From assembly GCA_944381495.1 (NCBI GenBank), contig CALWLJ010000024.1, positions 1-51,132 on the forward strand: a stretch of 51,132 nucleotides of DNA. The letters are read 5' to 3'. Positions 34,289 to 43,725 of the stretch are shown in pieces. This DNA comes from an uncultured Mediterraneibacter sp. GTDB taxonomy: Bacteria > Bacillota > Clostridia > Lachnospirales > Lachnospiraceae. Under the pieces are notes generated by a model. It worked only from the letters and a program-made list of their open reading frames with translations, ran no database searches and was not told the DNA's origin. Every line of letters begins with the position of its first letter. Within the stretch, counting starts at the first letter, position 1. Both the position numbers and the translations under genes were made by a program.

Positions 34289-35201
34289 GATCAGCATTAT
34301 CGTACCCTGCTACAATGAGGAAAATGTACTGCCGGCATTCTACCGTGAAACAACGGCCGCAGTAAAGGAAATCGAAGGAGCGGAATGTGAATTCATCTTC
34401 GTAGACGACGGGAGCCGGGATCACACCCCGGAAATCCTGCAGCACTTTACCCGCATGGATGAGCGGTGCAGGTTCCTGTCCTTTTCAAGGAATTTCGGAA
34501 AAGAAGCTGCCATGTACGCCGGGCTTCAGAACGCCTCCGGAGATTACTGTGTCTTCATGGACGCCGATCTGCAGCATCCGCCGGCGCTGCTGAAAGACAT
34601 GTATCATGCAGTAAAGTCGGAGGGCTACGACTGCTGCGCCGGACTGCGGGAAGACCGGACAGGAGAAGGACGGATCCGTAATTTTCTCTCCCACGCGTTC
34701 TACCGGGTGATCAACAGGATGTGCCGTCTGGATATGACTGATGGAGCCGGAGATTTTCGCATGATGAACCGTACTATGACCGATGCGGTCCTGGAACTGA
34801 AAGAATATAACCGGTATATGAAAGGGATCTTTTCCTTTGTAGGATTTGACACAAAATGGATTCCATTCCACAACGTGAAACGTGCCGCCGGGAAAACCAA
34901 GTGGAATTTCCGCTCCCTGTTCCGCTATGCCGTAGACGGCATCCTGTCATTTTCCTCCGCCCCGGTCACACTCGCAGGGACTGCCGGCGGGCTGCTCATC
35001 GCAGTATCCATCCTGTCCGCCCTGGGGATCCTGCTGTCCGGACATGCTTTGCGCGGCGTTCCCATGCTTGTATGCCTGATCCTGCTGCTCAGCGGAATAC
35101 AGATGCTGTTCATCTCCATCCTGGGCGAGTACATCTCAAAGGATTATATGGAAAGTAAGAAAAGGCCCGTCTATATCGTGAAAAAACGGGGCGGTTTCTG
35201 A
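34281..35201 (+). CDS. GT2 polyprenyl-phosphate glycosyltransferase (GtrB/CsbB type)
   Basis: The protein has 306 residues from the ATG at 34281 (AAGGAGGAGG in front). The GT-A domain shows SIIVPCYNEENVL, the FVDDGSRD and MDADLQHPP metal and nucleotide sites, and GAGDFRMM. Two C-terminal membrane helices follow (about 230-290). It loads a sugar from a nucleotide sugar onto undecaprenyl phosphate on the cytoplasmic side. With the GtrA flippase and the YfhO enzyme it completes a three-part surface glycosylation route. Which sugar is used cannot be told. Confidence 0.94.
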   Translation: MDKISIIVPCYNEENVLPAFYRETTAAVKEIEGAECEFIFVDDGSRDHTPEILQHFTRMDERCRFLSFSRNFGKEAAMYAGLQNASGDYCVFMDADLQHPPALLKDMYHAVKSEGYDCCAGLREDRTGEGRIRNFLSHAFYRVINRMCRLDMTDGAGDFRMMNRTMTDAVLELKEYNRYMKGIFSFVGFDTKWIPFHNVKRAAGKTKWNFRSLFRYAVDGILSFSSAPVTLAGTAGGLLIAVSILSALGILLSGHALRGVPMLVCLILLLSGIQMLFISILGEYISKDYMESKKRPVYIVKKRGGF

Positions 35202-35230
35202 AAAAATGGCAGAAAAGGGACAGGGCAAAA

Positions 35231-35301
35231 CTCGATTTGGGACACACTGAATCTCGATTGGGGACGTAGTGAAATTCGATTTTACTACGTCCCCAATCGA
35301 G
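35231..35301. repeat. Palindromic intergenic repeat element
   Basis: CTCGATTGGGGACGTAGT (35253-35270) is perfectly inverted at 35284-35301 around a 13-base loop. A third partial copy, CTCGATTTGGGAC, precedes it (35231), and the loop holds another TTCGATTTT. It lies between convergent genes and has no T run. It looks like a REP/MITE-type dispersed repeat that may double as a transcription barrier. Confidence 0.7.
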
Positions 35302-35303
35302 GT

Positions 35304-36032
35304 TTATTTCATCCTGTGTCTCGTCGCCACGTCCTGGAACCGGAAATAATCAGGCCGGTGCCGTGACTGAGTATACTCGAACTGAATTCCATTATCATCG
35401 AATGTCTGGCTGGTAATGACTGCCATACAATTGTAGTCTTTCAGCTCAATATATTTTTCATCCACCTGTGTGACCCGCTCTACGGTCAGTGTCCTCTTAC
35501 TGGTGGAAATGGTAATTCCCAGCTCTCCCTCCAGGTAGTCGTAAACCGAACGTGCGGCAATCTCGGGAGTAAGGCCGGGTGTCAGATCCTTCCGGAAATA
35601 GTTATGGTCCAGGATCAGCGGCTTGCCGTCCAGGGAACGGAGCCTCTGCATGTACAGCAGTTCTGTCCCCTCGCGGAACCCTGTCTTTCTCTCAATCTTC
35701 TTATCAGCTGTAATCTCGGCGAACTGAAGGATCCGGGTAAATGGCACTTTGCGGTTGCGGGCAGCGGATTCTTTGAAGGACTCGATCCCGCCCACCGTAA
35801 ATGCAGTCTGTTCGATAGGCTGGAAAATATTTCTGACTCCCTTTCCATGCATGGGCTGAACATAACCGTCCGCAGTCAGCCCGGCAATCGCCCGGCGGAC
35901 TGTATTGCGGGAACATCCATATTCTTCCACCAGCGTATGCTCAGAAGGGAGCATTTCCTGATATGCATAGTATTCTGTCTCGATCTTTTCTTTTAAGTCT
36001 CTGTATATCTGGTCGTATTTTGCCTTTGGCAT
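35304..36032 (-). CDS. treR: GntR-family trehalose operon repressor
   Basis: The protein has 242 residues, with an N-terminal winged helix (MLPSEHTLVEEYGCSRNTVRRAIAGL region) and a C-terminal UTRA ligand domain (KTGFREGTELLYMQRLR; YDYLEGELGITI). In Firmicutes TreR senses trehalose 6-phosphate and represses the trehalose PTS and phosphotrehalase genes. Those two genes lie divergently next to it, which supports the name. Palindromes TGTTTAAACA stand both before this gene and inside the treB-type promoter, so it probably represses itself and its neighbours. Confidence 0.92.
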   Translation of the reverse strand: MPKAKYDQIYRDLKEKIETEYYAYQEMLPSEHTLVEEYGCSRNTVRRAIAGLTADGYVQPMHGKGVRNIFQPIEQTAFTVGGIESFKESAARNRKVPFTRILQFAEITADKKIERKTGFREGTELLYMQRLRSLDGKPLILDHNYFRKDLTPGLTPEIAARSVYDYLEGELGITISTSKRTLTVERVTQVDEKYIELKDYNCMAVITSQTFDDNGIQFEYTQSRHRPDYFRFQDVATRHRMK

Positions 36033-36048
36033 CCTGTTTACACCTCTT

Positions 36049-36058
36049 GTTTAAACAT
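36049..36058. promoter_or_regulatory. TreR operator near treR start
   Basis: A perfect palindrome TGTTTAAACA lies 17 bases upstream of the treR start codon, a position that suits autoregulation. The same sequence recurs at 36203-36212. Confidence 0.6.
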
Positions 36059-36196
36059 CTTCTTCCATTATAAAAATGCTCTTTAGGAAAATCAAGAGTA
36101 ACATCGTACTCCAAAGAATGTTCTGAACTTGTTTACAAATTTCCAAGCTTGTTTTTGTGAAGATTAACTGAAACGAAACATTTTTCATTTCTCGCG

Positions 36197-36240
36197 TTGA
36201 CATGTTTAAACAAGAGTGTTATAGTCTAGTTGTTCAAACA
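36197..36240 (+). promoter_or_regulatory. Promoter and operators of the trehalose operon
   Basis: TTGACA (36197-36202) and TATAGT (36220-36225) are spaced by 17 bases. The palindrome TGTTTAAACA (36203-36212) fills the spacer, and a variant TGTTCAAACA (36231-36240) covers the start of transcription. Repressor bound here would block RNA polymerase. Confidence 0.8.
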
Positions 36241-36311
36241 AGTTCGGTTCGTTTAAAGAACTTGCATGAGGGAACAATAAAACCAGTTTTAAAGAGAAAA
36301 GGAGAGAAACA

Positions 36312-38282
36312 ATGGGCAAGTATGACAATGATGTAAAACGTCTGTTGGACCTGATCGGGGGAAAAGGGAACATACAGGCGGTATCCCACTGCATGACAAG
36401 AATGCGTTTCGTACTGGTCGATCCGAAAAAGGCAGATGAAAAAGCCATCGAGGATCTGCCGAGTGTCAAGGGTACCTTTACACAGGCCGGTCAGTACCAG
36501 GTCATCATCGGAAACGATGTATCAACATTTTACAATGAGTTCACTTCCTACGCCGGAATCGAGGGCGTGAGCAAAGACGCTGTAAAGGCGGCGGCAAAGA
36601 CAAACCAGAATCCGATCCAGAAGATCATGGGTACGCTGGGCGAGATTTTCGCTCCTCTGATTCCGGCCCTGATCTGCGGCGGTCTTGTCCTTGGCTTCAG
36701 AAACATTATCGGTGAGATCAATTTCTTCAATAACGGGACAGAGAGTCTTGCGGACGTCTACCAGTTCTGGAACGGAATGTACAACTTCCTGTGGCTGATC
36801 GGTGAAGCTGTATTCCACCTGCTGCCGGTAGGTATCGTATGGTCCATCACCAAGAAAATGGGAACCACACAGATTCTTGGTATTGTCCTTGGTCTGACAC
36901 TTGTATCTTCCCAGCTGCTGAACGGTTTCAGCGTAGCAGATACTCCTGCGGATCAGATCCCTTACTGGGATTTCGGATTTGCAAAAGTAGAGATGATCGG
37001 TTACCAGGGGCAGGTCATCGCGGCTATGATGGCAGGCTTCGTCCTTGTTTACCTTGAGAAATTCTTTAAGAAAATATGTCCGGAAGTCGTCAGCATGATC
37101 GTTGTTCCGTTCTGCTCCCTCGTTCCGGCAGTAATCATTGCACATACGATCGTAGGCCCCATCGGCTGGACCATCGGAAACGCCATCGGCGATGTGGTAT
37201 ACGCAGGACTTACATCTGACTTCCGGTTCCTATTTGCAGCGGTATTCGGTCTGTTGTATGCTCCGCTGGTCATGACCGGTCTGCACCACATGACAAACGC
37301 CATCGACACACAGCTGATCAACACAGCGGATTCAACGATCCTCTGGCCTATGATCGCTCTGTCAAATATCGCACAGGGCTCCAGCGTGCTGGCTATGTCC
37401 TTCCTTCAGAAAAAGAACGAGCGCGCACAGCAGGTCAATGTACCGGCATGTATCTCCTGTTACCTGGGTGTTACGGAGCCTGCACTCTTCGGTGTCAACC
37501 TGAAATACGGCTTCCCGCTTGTATGCGGTATGATCGGTTCCTGCTGTGCGGCAATGATCTCCGTAGGATTCGGCGTAGAAGCACTGAGTATCGGCGTTGG
37601 CGGACTTCCGGGAATCCTTTCCATCAAACCGGAGTTCTGGCTGTACTTCCTTCTGGCCATGGCAGTGGCAATCGTTATTCCGTTTATCCTGACTACTATC
37701 GTTGGACGGATCAAACTTACGAAAGAAGACCGTTTCGGCAGAGAGGCTGCTCCGGCTGCTGATACAGCATCAGAAACCACTGCAGCTGTTGAGGCAAAAA
37801 CAGATGACGCTGCTCCCGCAGCAGATGTAAAAGAACTGAAATCAATCCTTGACGGAAAAGTAATGCCCATCGAGGAAGCTCCGGATGATGTGTTCTCCCA
37901 GAAGATCATGGGCGACGGACTTGCGATCGAGCCTTCCAATACAGTCGTTACCGCTCCGGCGGACTGTGATGTAAGCATTGTTATGGCTGACACCGGCCAC
38001 GCATGCGGTCTGACGCTTCCCAACGGACTGGAACTCCTGATCCATGTAGGCGTTGATACAGTAGATATGGGCGGAGACGGATTCAAACTTCTTGTACATG
38101 AGGGAGATCATGTAAAGGCAGGACAGCCGCTGATCGAATTCGATCCGGCCAAAATCAAAGCGGCAGGACATCCCTGTACCACGATGCTGATCGTAACCGG
38201 CGAAGGCAGCGCTGCAAATATCAAGATGCACTCCGGCATGGACGCAAAAGCCGGCGAGACAACCGTTATCTCCTGGGATTAA
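36312..38282 (+). CDS. treB: Trehalose-specific PTS transporter EIIBCA
   Basis: This 656-residue permease takes up trehalose and phosphorylates it to trehalose 6-phosphate. EIIB is first, with the phospho-Cys in SHCMTRMRF (Cys-27). EIIC follows with about ten membrane helices (about residues 105-475), and after an Ala/Thr/Asp-rich linker a Crr-like EIIA comes last, with GHACGL and the phospho-His in LLIHVGVDTV (about His-578). The fused EIIA means no separate Crr protein is needed. The specificity call rests on the phosphotrehalase downstream and the TreR-type repressor upstream; the related sucrose and beta-glucoside enzymes are less likely. Confidence 0.93.
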   Translation: MGKYDNDVKRLLDLIGGKGNIQAVSHCMTRMRFVLVDPKKADEKAIEDLPSVKGTFTQAGQYQVIIGNDVSTFYNEFTSYAGIEGVSKDAVKAAAKTNQNPIQKIMGTLGEIFAPLIPALICGGLVLGFRNIIGEINFFNNGTESLADVYQFWNGMYNFLWLIGEAVFHLLPVGIVWSITKKMGTTQILGIVLGLTLVSSQLLNGFSVADTPADQIPYWDFGFAKVEMIGYQGQVIAAMMAGFVLVYLEKFFKKICPEVVSMIVVPFCSLVPAVIIAHTIVGPIGWTIGNAIGDVVYAGLTSDFRFLFAAVFGLLYAPLVMTGLHHMTNAIDTQLINTADSTILWPMIALSNIAQGSSVLAMSFLQKKNERAQQVNVPACISCYLGVTEPALFGVNLKYGFPLVCGMIGSCCAAMISVGFGVEALSIGVGGLPGILSIKPEFWLYFLLAMAVAIVIPFILTTIVGRIKLTKEDRFGREAAPAADTASETTAAVEAKTDDAAPAADVKELKSILDGKVMPIEEAPDDVFSQKIMGDGLAIEPSNTVVTAPADCDVSIVMADTGHACGLTLPNGLELLIHVGVDTVDMGGDGFKLLVHEGDHVKAGQPLIEFDPAKIKAAGHPCTTMLIVTGEGSAANIKMHSGMDAKAGETTVISWD

Positions 38283-38517
38283 ACCCGCAGATGGTTTCTG
38301 TCAGACAAAGCGGCACACATCCTGTGCCGGTGCAATCCGGCAGAAGCCTTGAAATAACAATAATTCCAATCCCTCACATATCATGAGCGCCGCACTTCGG
38401 GGAGCCTGTTCGGGCGGCCGGAGGGCGGCGTGCGAAGTATATCTGCTTCGCAGTGAACAGCTGAAGAAACAGGGAACGGATCTAGAAAAATTATAAAGGA
38501 AGGCAGGTTTCGAGGTT
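38283..38517 (+). other. treB-treA spacer with two hairpins
   Basis: This 235-base gap contains CGGCACA/TGTGCCG (38311-38329) and TGCGAAG/CTTCGCA (38431-38452) hairpins around a GC-rich patch, with no U runs. They could stabilise or process the message. A 37-codon frame here has no ribosome site and is not called. Confidence 0.5.
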
Positions 38518-40179
38518 ATGAAAACAGATTTTAGAAAAAGCACGGTATATCAGATCTATCCCAAGTCTTTCTGTGACACCAACAAAGACGGCCTAGGCGA
38601 CCTCCGGGGCGTGATCGAGAAACTGGACTATATCAAGGAACTGGGCGCAGACTATATCTGGCTCACTCCTTTCTTCGTATCTCCTCAGAACGACAACGGA
38701 TATGATATCGCAGATTACTATAATATCGACCCCAGATACGGCACAATGGCAGATGTAGAGGAACTGATCGCAGAGGCGGACAAGAGAGGCATCCGCCTGA
38801 TGTTCGACATGGTGTTCAACCATGTTTCCACGGAGCACGAGTGGTTTAAGAAGGCCATGGAAGGGGATCCATACTACAAAGATTTCTTCTTCTTCCGTAA
38901 AGGCAAGGGAGACGGCGTGCCGCCTACCAACTGGGAAAGCAAGTTCGGCGGAAATGCATGGGAGTATGTGGAGAAATTCGACGAGTATTATCTTCACCTG
39001 TTCCATGTGACCCAGGCCGACCTGAACTGGGACAATGAAAATGTAAGAAAAGAAGTGCAGAAGATCATCCGTTTCTGGATGGATAAAGGAGTAAAGGGCT
39101 TCCGCTTTGACGTGATCAATCTGATCAGCAAGGAATGCTTCGAGGACGATGAGACCGGAGACGGACGGAAATATTATACAGACGGTCCCAATATCCACAA
39201 ATATCTGAAAGAGCTCCACGACATGACCTTTGGAACAGACGCTGAGATCATTACGGTAGGCGAGATGTCCAGCACATCCATCGAGAACTGCTACAAATAC
39301 GCAGGCGCCGATACCGGCGAGCTGTCCATGGTATTCAGCTTCCATCACCTGAAGGTAGACTTCATGGGCAATGAGAAATGGGTTCTTGTTCCCGCGGATT
39401 TCCAGAAGCTGAAAGATATCATCTTCCAGTGGCAGACCGGCATGGCAGAGCACAACGCATGGAACGCTGTATTCTGGTGCAACCACGATCAGCCCCGTGT
39501 GGTATCCCGTTTCGGTGATGAGGGAAAATACTGGAAGGAATCCGCAAAAATGCTGGGAACCATCATCCACTGCCTGAGAGGTACGCCTTATGTATACCAG
39601 GGCGAGGAGATCGGCATGACCAATACGGACTTCACGGACATTTCCCAGTTCAAGGATGTGGAAAGCCTGAACCACTACCAGATCCTGCAGGACAAAGGAC
39701 TGTCTCCTTCCGACGCCCTGCGCATCATTCAGATCCACTCCCGGGACAACGGACGTACGCCCATGCAGTGGGATGATACAAAGTACGCCGGATTCTCCGC
39801 GGAAGACAGTGCAGAGCCCTGGATCGCGGTAAACGGAAACCACACAAAGATCAATGCGGCAGATCAGTTAAAGGATGAGGACTCCATCTTCCACTATTAT
39901 CAGAAACTGATCGCACTGAGAAAAGAGCTGGACGTTATCGCTTACGGCGATATCCAGCCGCTGGCTCAGAAAGATCCCTGTGTGTTTGCTTATCGCAGGA
40001 CTTATAAGGGCCATGAACTGATCATGGCGGCAAACTTCTACGGCAGAGAGTGCCAGTGGAAAGACGCGCCGGATGTGGCAGGATATAAGTGCGTGATCGG
40101 CAACTATAAAGATGTGAAAACACCGGAGGGAACCGTGTGGACACTGAGACCATACGAGGCAGTTGTGTGGTATAAATAA
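38518..40179 (+). CDS. treA: Alpha,alpha-phosphotrehalase (GH13)
   Basis: The enzyme hydrolyses trehalose 6-phosphate to glucose and glucose 6-phosphate in the cytoplasm. At 553 residues it has normal length. GH13 residues are intact: nucleophile Asp-198 in GFRFDVINLI, acid/base Glu-249 in ITVGEMSS, and Asp-324 in CNHDQPRV. The start QIYPKSFCDTNKDGLGDL is typical of oligo-1,6-glucosidase-like phosphotrehalases. It is the last gene of the trehalose operon and ends at a strong terminator. Some bacteria call it treC. Confidence 0.94.
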   Translation: MKTDFRKSTVYQIYPKSFCDTNKDGLGDLRGVIEKLDYIKELGADYIWLTPFFVSPQNDNGYDIADYYNIDPRYGTMADVEELIAEADKRGIRLMFDMVFNHVSTEHEWFKKAMEGDPYYKDFFFFRKGKGDGVPPTNWESKFGGNAWEYVEKFDEYYLHLFHVTQADLNWDNENVRKEVQKIIRFWMDKGVKGFRFDVINLISKECFEDDETGDGRKYYTDGPNIHKYLKELHDMTFGTDAEIITVGEMSSTSIENCYKYAGADTGELSMVFSFHHLKVDFMGNEKWVLVPADFQKLKDIIFQWQTGMAEHNAWNAVFWCNHDQPRVVSRFGDEGKYWKESAKMLGTIIHCLRGTPYVYQGEEIGMTNTDFTDISQFKDVESLNHYQILQDKGLSPSDALRIIQIHSRDNGRTPMQWDDTKYAGFSAEDSAEPWIAVNGNHTKINAADQLKDEDSIFHYYQKLIALRKELDVIAYGDIQPLAQKDPCVFAYRRTYKGHELIMAANFYGRECQWKDAPDVAGYKCVIGNYKDVKTPEGTVWTLRPYEAVVWYK

Positions 40180-40209
40180 GATTGCCTGTTTTTCTCTTCT
40201 ATATTCAGA

Positions 40210-40249
40210 CAGGGCAGCCCCGGAAAACGAAAGGGGCTGCCCTGTTTTT
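40210..40249 (+). terminator. Terminator of the trehalose operon
   Basis: CAGGGCAGCCCC (40210-40221) and GGGGCTGCCCTG (40233-40244) form a perfect 12-bp stem followed by TTTTT. Confidence 0.95.
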
Positions 40250-40341
40250 ATTCATCTGTCAAGATTATTTCTCCGAAGAGCGTTTTTGCCATCGGCAGAT
40301 TGAATCAGAGTCCGATCTGTCATAAAACGCTGACTCTCCTG

Positions 40342-41001
40342 CTATATTCTCATCATCTGGGACATGATACACGCCCCCGCCGCGCCCTGTGCCAGCACCT
40401 CCCGGATCTGCTCCGGATCCAGCCGGATCCCTCCGATCCCGTACACAGGCACAGGGGCCAGTTCACAGATTTCTTTTAAAAATTCCAGTCCCCGGGGCGG
40501 GACTCCCTTCTTGCAGTCCGTGGCAAACACATGACCTGCGGTGAGATACGAGGCCCCTAGCCGGACCGCTTCCCGTGCTTCCTCCGCAGAATGAACAGAG
40601 ACGCCGATCTGCTGCGGCAGAAAATTCCGGGCCTCTCCAGCCGTTTCTATACTATACTCTCTATCCAGCTTTCCTCCCGTCTCTTCACAGGCTCCCTGCT
40701 GCAGTTCTCTCAGCTTCCACAGCGGCAGATGGAGGAACCGGGTTCCGATCCGCGCAGCTGCCTCCGGATAGAAATGAGAGATCAAAGTTACATGATGCCG
40801 GTCACAGATCCGCTTCACTTCTTCCGCAAGTCTCAGGTAATCTTCCAACGGCAGATCTTTCTCCCGGAGCAGGAACGCCCTCGGATGGAAACTGCAGATC
40901 CGGTCCGCCTGCTCCAGATAGGGCAGGCGGGTCAGATGACGGTTGGAGACTGCGATCACTTTTGAAAAATCAATCTCCTGATATTTCATTTCCTCACACA
41001 T
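40342..41001 (-). CDS. TenI-like/ThiE-family protein (thiazole tautomerase or thiamine-phosphate synthase)
   Basis: The 219-residue protein is a TIM barrel of the ThiE/TenI group: LLREKDLP near the start, GVSVHSAEEA, and PVYGIGGI near the end. The segment GHVFATDCKKGVPPRG matches B. subtilis TenI (GHVFETDCKKG), with the His used in thiazole tautomerisation, better than the GPIF-T-TK segment of ThiE. TenI converts the ThiG product to the aromatic thiazole carboxylate. As the last gene of thiSFGH it fits either role, and automatic annotation may call it thiE. It starts 9 bases after thiH. Confidence 0.82.
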   Translation of the reverse strand: MCEEMKYQEIDFSKVIAVSNRHLTRLPYLEQADRICSFHPRAFLLREKDLPLEDYLRLAEEVKRICDRHHVTLISHFYPEAAARIGTRFLHLPLWKLRELQQGACEETGGKLDREYSIETAGEARNFLPQQIGVSVHSAEEAREAVRLGASYLTAGHVFATDCKKGVPPRGLEFLKEICELAPVPVYGIGGIRLDPEQIREVLAQGAAGACIMSQMMRI

Positions 41002-41010
41002 AGCATTTTC

Positions 41011-42228
41011 CTACACATAGATGTAATCGCTCATGACAGGCTGCAGGTGAAGCCGGGTCAGATCCCGGTACACCTCATCCACGGTACGGGAATCGGAGAT
41101 TTCAAACTGCTCGTCTCCCTTATCCTCTACTTCCTCCACATGGCTTCCGATGCCGGTGCTGACTCCGGCGGATATCTTCGTTGCCGCAATGTTGACGATA
41201 TTATCCCGCACTCTTGCACACTCCCGGGTAGAGATAGTTATGCCGGCATAAGGCATGAACAACCGGTAGGCGGTAACCACCTGGAGGAGCTGAGTCTCAT
41301 GGACATCCATAGGATTGATCCGGTCATTGTTGATGATAGGCCGCAGGCGGGGGCAGGAGAAGGAAATCTCTGCGTGAGGATATTTTCTCTGGAGGAGCCA
41401 TGCATGCATACCTGTAGCAAAAGCATCTTTTCTAAAATCATCCAGCCCCAGCAGCGCCGCGAAGGCTACTCCTCTCATGCCTCCCATAAGAGCGCGCTCC
41501 TGGGTATTGACCCGGTAGGGGAAGATGCGCTTGTGTCCGGCCAGGTGTAGCGTTTCGTATTTGTCCGGATTATAAGTCTCCTGGAAAACAGTCACGTAAT
41601 CAGCTCCGCACTCGTGCAGATAGCGGTACTCATCGGAATTCATGGGATATACTTCCAGCCCGATGACCTTGAAATATTTCCGGGCAATCTTACATGCTTC
41701 GCCGATATATTTCACATCGGACTTTGCCCGGCTCTCTCCGGTAAGGATCAGGATCTCCTGAAGTCCGCTCTCCGAGATGGACTTCATCTCCTTATCGATC
41801 TCTTCATAATTCAGCTTTGCCCGGCGGATCTTGTTGTGGCAGTTGAACCCGCAGTAAATGCAGTAGTTTTCGCAGTAATTTGCGATGTAAATAGGCGTGA
41901 ACATATAGACCGAGTTTCCGAAATGTTTCCTGGTCTCCTTCTGGGCCAGCTGAGCCATCTCCTCCAGATGGGGCAGGGCCGCCGGGGAGAGCAGCGCGGC
42001 GAATTCCTCCGGTCCCCGGTTGTCCTTTGCCAGTGCCCGGCGTACATCGCTGTCCGTATATTTCTCATAGTCGTAGGCGTTCATGGCAGCCAGCACCTGA
42101 TCCATTACATCGGATTCGATCACTTCCATGCCCGGGAGATAGGTCATATGGTCGATCCGGTTCTTTTTCTGATGTTCCCGGATCTCATCGCTTAATATGC
42201 TTTCATTAATATGATTATTCTTACTCAT
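41011..42228 (-). CDS. thiH: 2-iminoacetate synthase (radical SAM)
   Basis: This 405-residue enzyme cleaves tyrosine to dehydroglycine and p-cresol, supplying the C-N unit for the thiamine thiazole. The cluster motif [12 protein letters not shown] holds the three Cys of the CxxxCxxC [4Fe-4S] site. Conserved parts follow: [28 protein letters not shown] and [10 protein letters not shown]. It is oxygen sensitive, which fits an anaerobe; aerobic bacilli use ThiO instead. It overlaps thiG by 8 bases. Confidence 0.96.
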   Translation of the reverse strand: MSKNNHINESILSDEIREHQKKNRIDHMTYLPGMEVIESDVMDQVLAAMNAYDYEKYTDSDVRRALAKDNRGPEEFAALLSPAALPHLEEMAQLAQKETRKHFGNSVYMFTPIYIANYCENYCIYCGFNCHNKIRRAKLNYEEIDKEMKSISESGLQEILILTGESRAKSDVKYIGEACKIARKYFKVIGLEVYPMNSDEYRYLHECGADYVTVFQETYNPDKYETLHLAGHKRIFPYRVNTQERALMGGMRGVAFAALLGLDDFRKDAFATGMHAWLLQRKYPHAEISFSCPRLRPIINNDRINPMDVHETQLLQVVTAYRLFMPYAGITISTRECARVRDNIVNIAATKISAGVSTGIGSHVEEVEDKGDEQFEISDSRTVDEVYRDLTRLHLQPVMSDYIYV

Positions 42229-43021
42229 TGCCGCTCGCCTCCTGTTCCTGAAGGAATCCTGTCAGCGGAGAGGACGCGCTGGAGCCTTTCTCGATCACCC
42301 GGCCCATCCCGGACAGATACGCAGTCCTTCCTGCTTCGATGGCTTTCCGGAATGCGCCGGCCATAGCCGGGATATCTCCGGCTGTGGCAATAGCTGTATT
42401 TGCCATGACTGCCGCCGCACCCATTTCCATAGCCTCACATGCCTGAGAGGGCCTTCCGATGCCTGCGTCCACGATAATGGGCAGGTCGATTTCATCGATC
42501 AGGATCTGGATAAACTCTTTCGTGCAGATACCCTTGTTGGAACCGATAGGAGAGCCAAGAGGCATGATGCAGGCTGCCCCTGCATTTGCCAGATCCCGGG
42601 CAGCATTCAGGTCGGGATACATATAAGGCATGACCACAAACCCTTCTTTCGCCAGGATCTCTGTGGCTTTTACCGTCTCATAGTTATCCGGCAGAAGATA
42701 TTTGGAATCATGGATCACTTCGATCTTGATGAAATCACTCTGGCAGATTTCTCTGGCCAGACGGGCGATGCGGACCGCCTCCTCCGCGTTCCTCGCTCCG
42801 GATGTATTTGGAAGAAGAGTTACTCCTTCCGGGATGTAATCAAGAATATTTGCCAGGCCGCCCTGGTTCGCACGGCGCAGGGCAAGAGTAATGATCTGAG
42901 CCCCCGCATTCTCTACTGCCGCTTTGATCAGCTCCAGGGAATATTTCCCTGATCCTAATATGAAACGTGACTGGAATTCATGTCCTCCCAGACAAAATGT
43001 GTCTTTGTTTAAATCTGTCAT
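42221..43021 (-). CDS. thiG: Thiazole synthase
   Basis: The 266-residue barrel joins deoxyxylulose 5-phosphate, the ThiS thiocarboxylate and dehydroglycine into the thiazole ring. The protein shows [10 protein letters not shown], the Schiff-base region [27 protein letters not shown] and [31 protein letters not shown]. It lies in the thiSFGH operon between thiF and thiH. Confidence 0.97.
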   Translation of the reverse strand: MTDLNKDTFCLGGHEFQSRFILGSGKYSLELIKAAVENAGAQIITLALRRANQGGLANILDYIPEGVTLLPNTSGARNAEEAVRIARLAREICQSDFIKIEVIHDSKYLLPDNYETVKATEILAKEGFVVMPYMYPDLNAARDLANAGAACIMPLGSPIGSNKGICTKEFIQILIDEIDLPIIVDAGIGRPSQACEAMEMGAAAVMANTAIATAGDIPAMAGAFRKAIEAGRTAYLSGMGRVIEKGSSASSPLTGFLQEQEASGNE

Positions 43022-43085
43022 TTTCTTTCTCTCCTTCTATTGTCTTTTATTCCTGCGGGCAACAAGCCGGGCGGGCCTTCTGCCT

Positions 43086-43724
43086 CTATCTTTCTGCTCC
43101 ATCGTCAATCAGCAGCTGCACGATCAGATTAGCCTCATGTCCCGCGCAGATCCCCACCCTGGGAGCCATCAGTCCCAGTCCATTTCTGGAATCACTCACT
43201 TCATCCCCGCACAGATAGAACCGGTCCGTAATCTTCCTTGTCCGGATCTCATTACTGTTTCCATAGCCTGCCATCCCCGAAGCGCTGACGATCTTTTTCT
43301 CCTCGAACTGCCCCAGAACGCCGTTTACCAGCATGGCTTTGCTCTCCGGCACATCGAAAGCTTCGCAGATGATATCATCCTCAGCAAAAAGTTCCCGGAT
43401 ATTTTCCTCGCAGACCCGGACGCAGTCGGTCCGGATATCCAGATATGGATTGATCTCCAGCAGCTGCTCCCTGAGAGCGTCGGTCTTGTACATTCCCACA
43501 TGCCCCATGCAGTACTGCTGCCGGTTCAGATTGGTCAGATCGACCTGATCATGATCGATCAGATGCAGATGCCCCACACCGATCCGCGCCAGGGCCACAG
43601 CCACAAAGGATCCGAGACCGCCCAGACCGGCAACAGCCACCCGTCCCCGGTCCAGCCGTTCCTGTATCTCATGGGTATGTCTCAGACAAAGAGCTTCCTG
43701 TATCTCTTCTTTTGAAAATCTCAT
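43086..43724 (-). CDS. thiF: ThiS adenylyltransferase, short form
   Basis: The protein has 212 residues. It activates the C-terminal glycine of ThiS by adenylation before sulfur transfer. The nucleotide-binding loop GLGGLGSFVAVALARIGVG and the LIDHDQVDLTNLNRQQY region are E1-type. It lacks the CxxC zinc motifs of the long MoeB/ThiF form, as is usual for the clostridial short type. It starts one base after the thiS stop. Confidence 0.93.
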   Translation of the reverse strand: MRFSKEEIQEALCLRHTHEIQERLDRGRVAVAGLGGLGSFVAVALARIGVGHLHLIDHDQVDLTNLNRQQYCMGHVGMYKTDALREQLLEINPYLDIRTDCVRVCEENIRELFAEDDIICEAFDVPESKAMLVNGVLGQFEEKKIVSASGMAGYGNSNEIRTRKITDRFYLCGDEVSDSRNGLGLMAPRVGICAGHEANLIVQLLIDDGAER

Positions 43725-43725
43725 G

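Noticed and set aside
38383-38496. 37-codon ORF between the trehalose PTS and phosphotrehalase genes
   Set aside because: It has no ribosome site, unusual Arg/Ala-rich content, and lies in a hairpin-rich GC patch.
38593-39843. A 416-codon open frame antisense to the phosphotrehalase gene
   Set aside because: Its length follows from the base composition of the sense gene. The sense strand has all GH13 motifs and a ribosome site.
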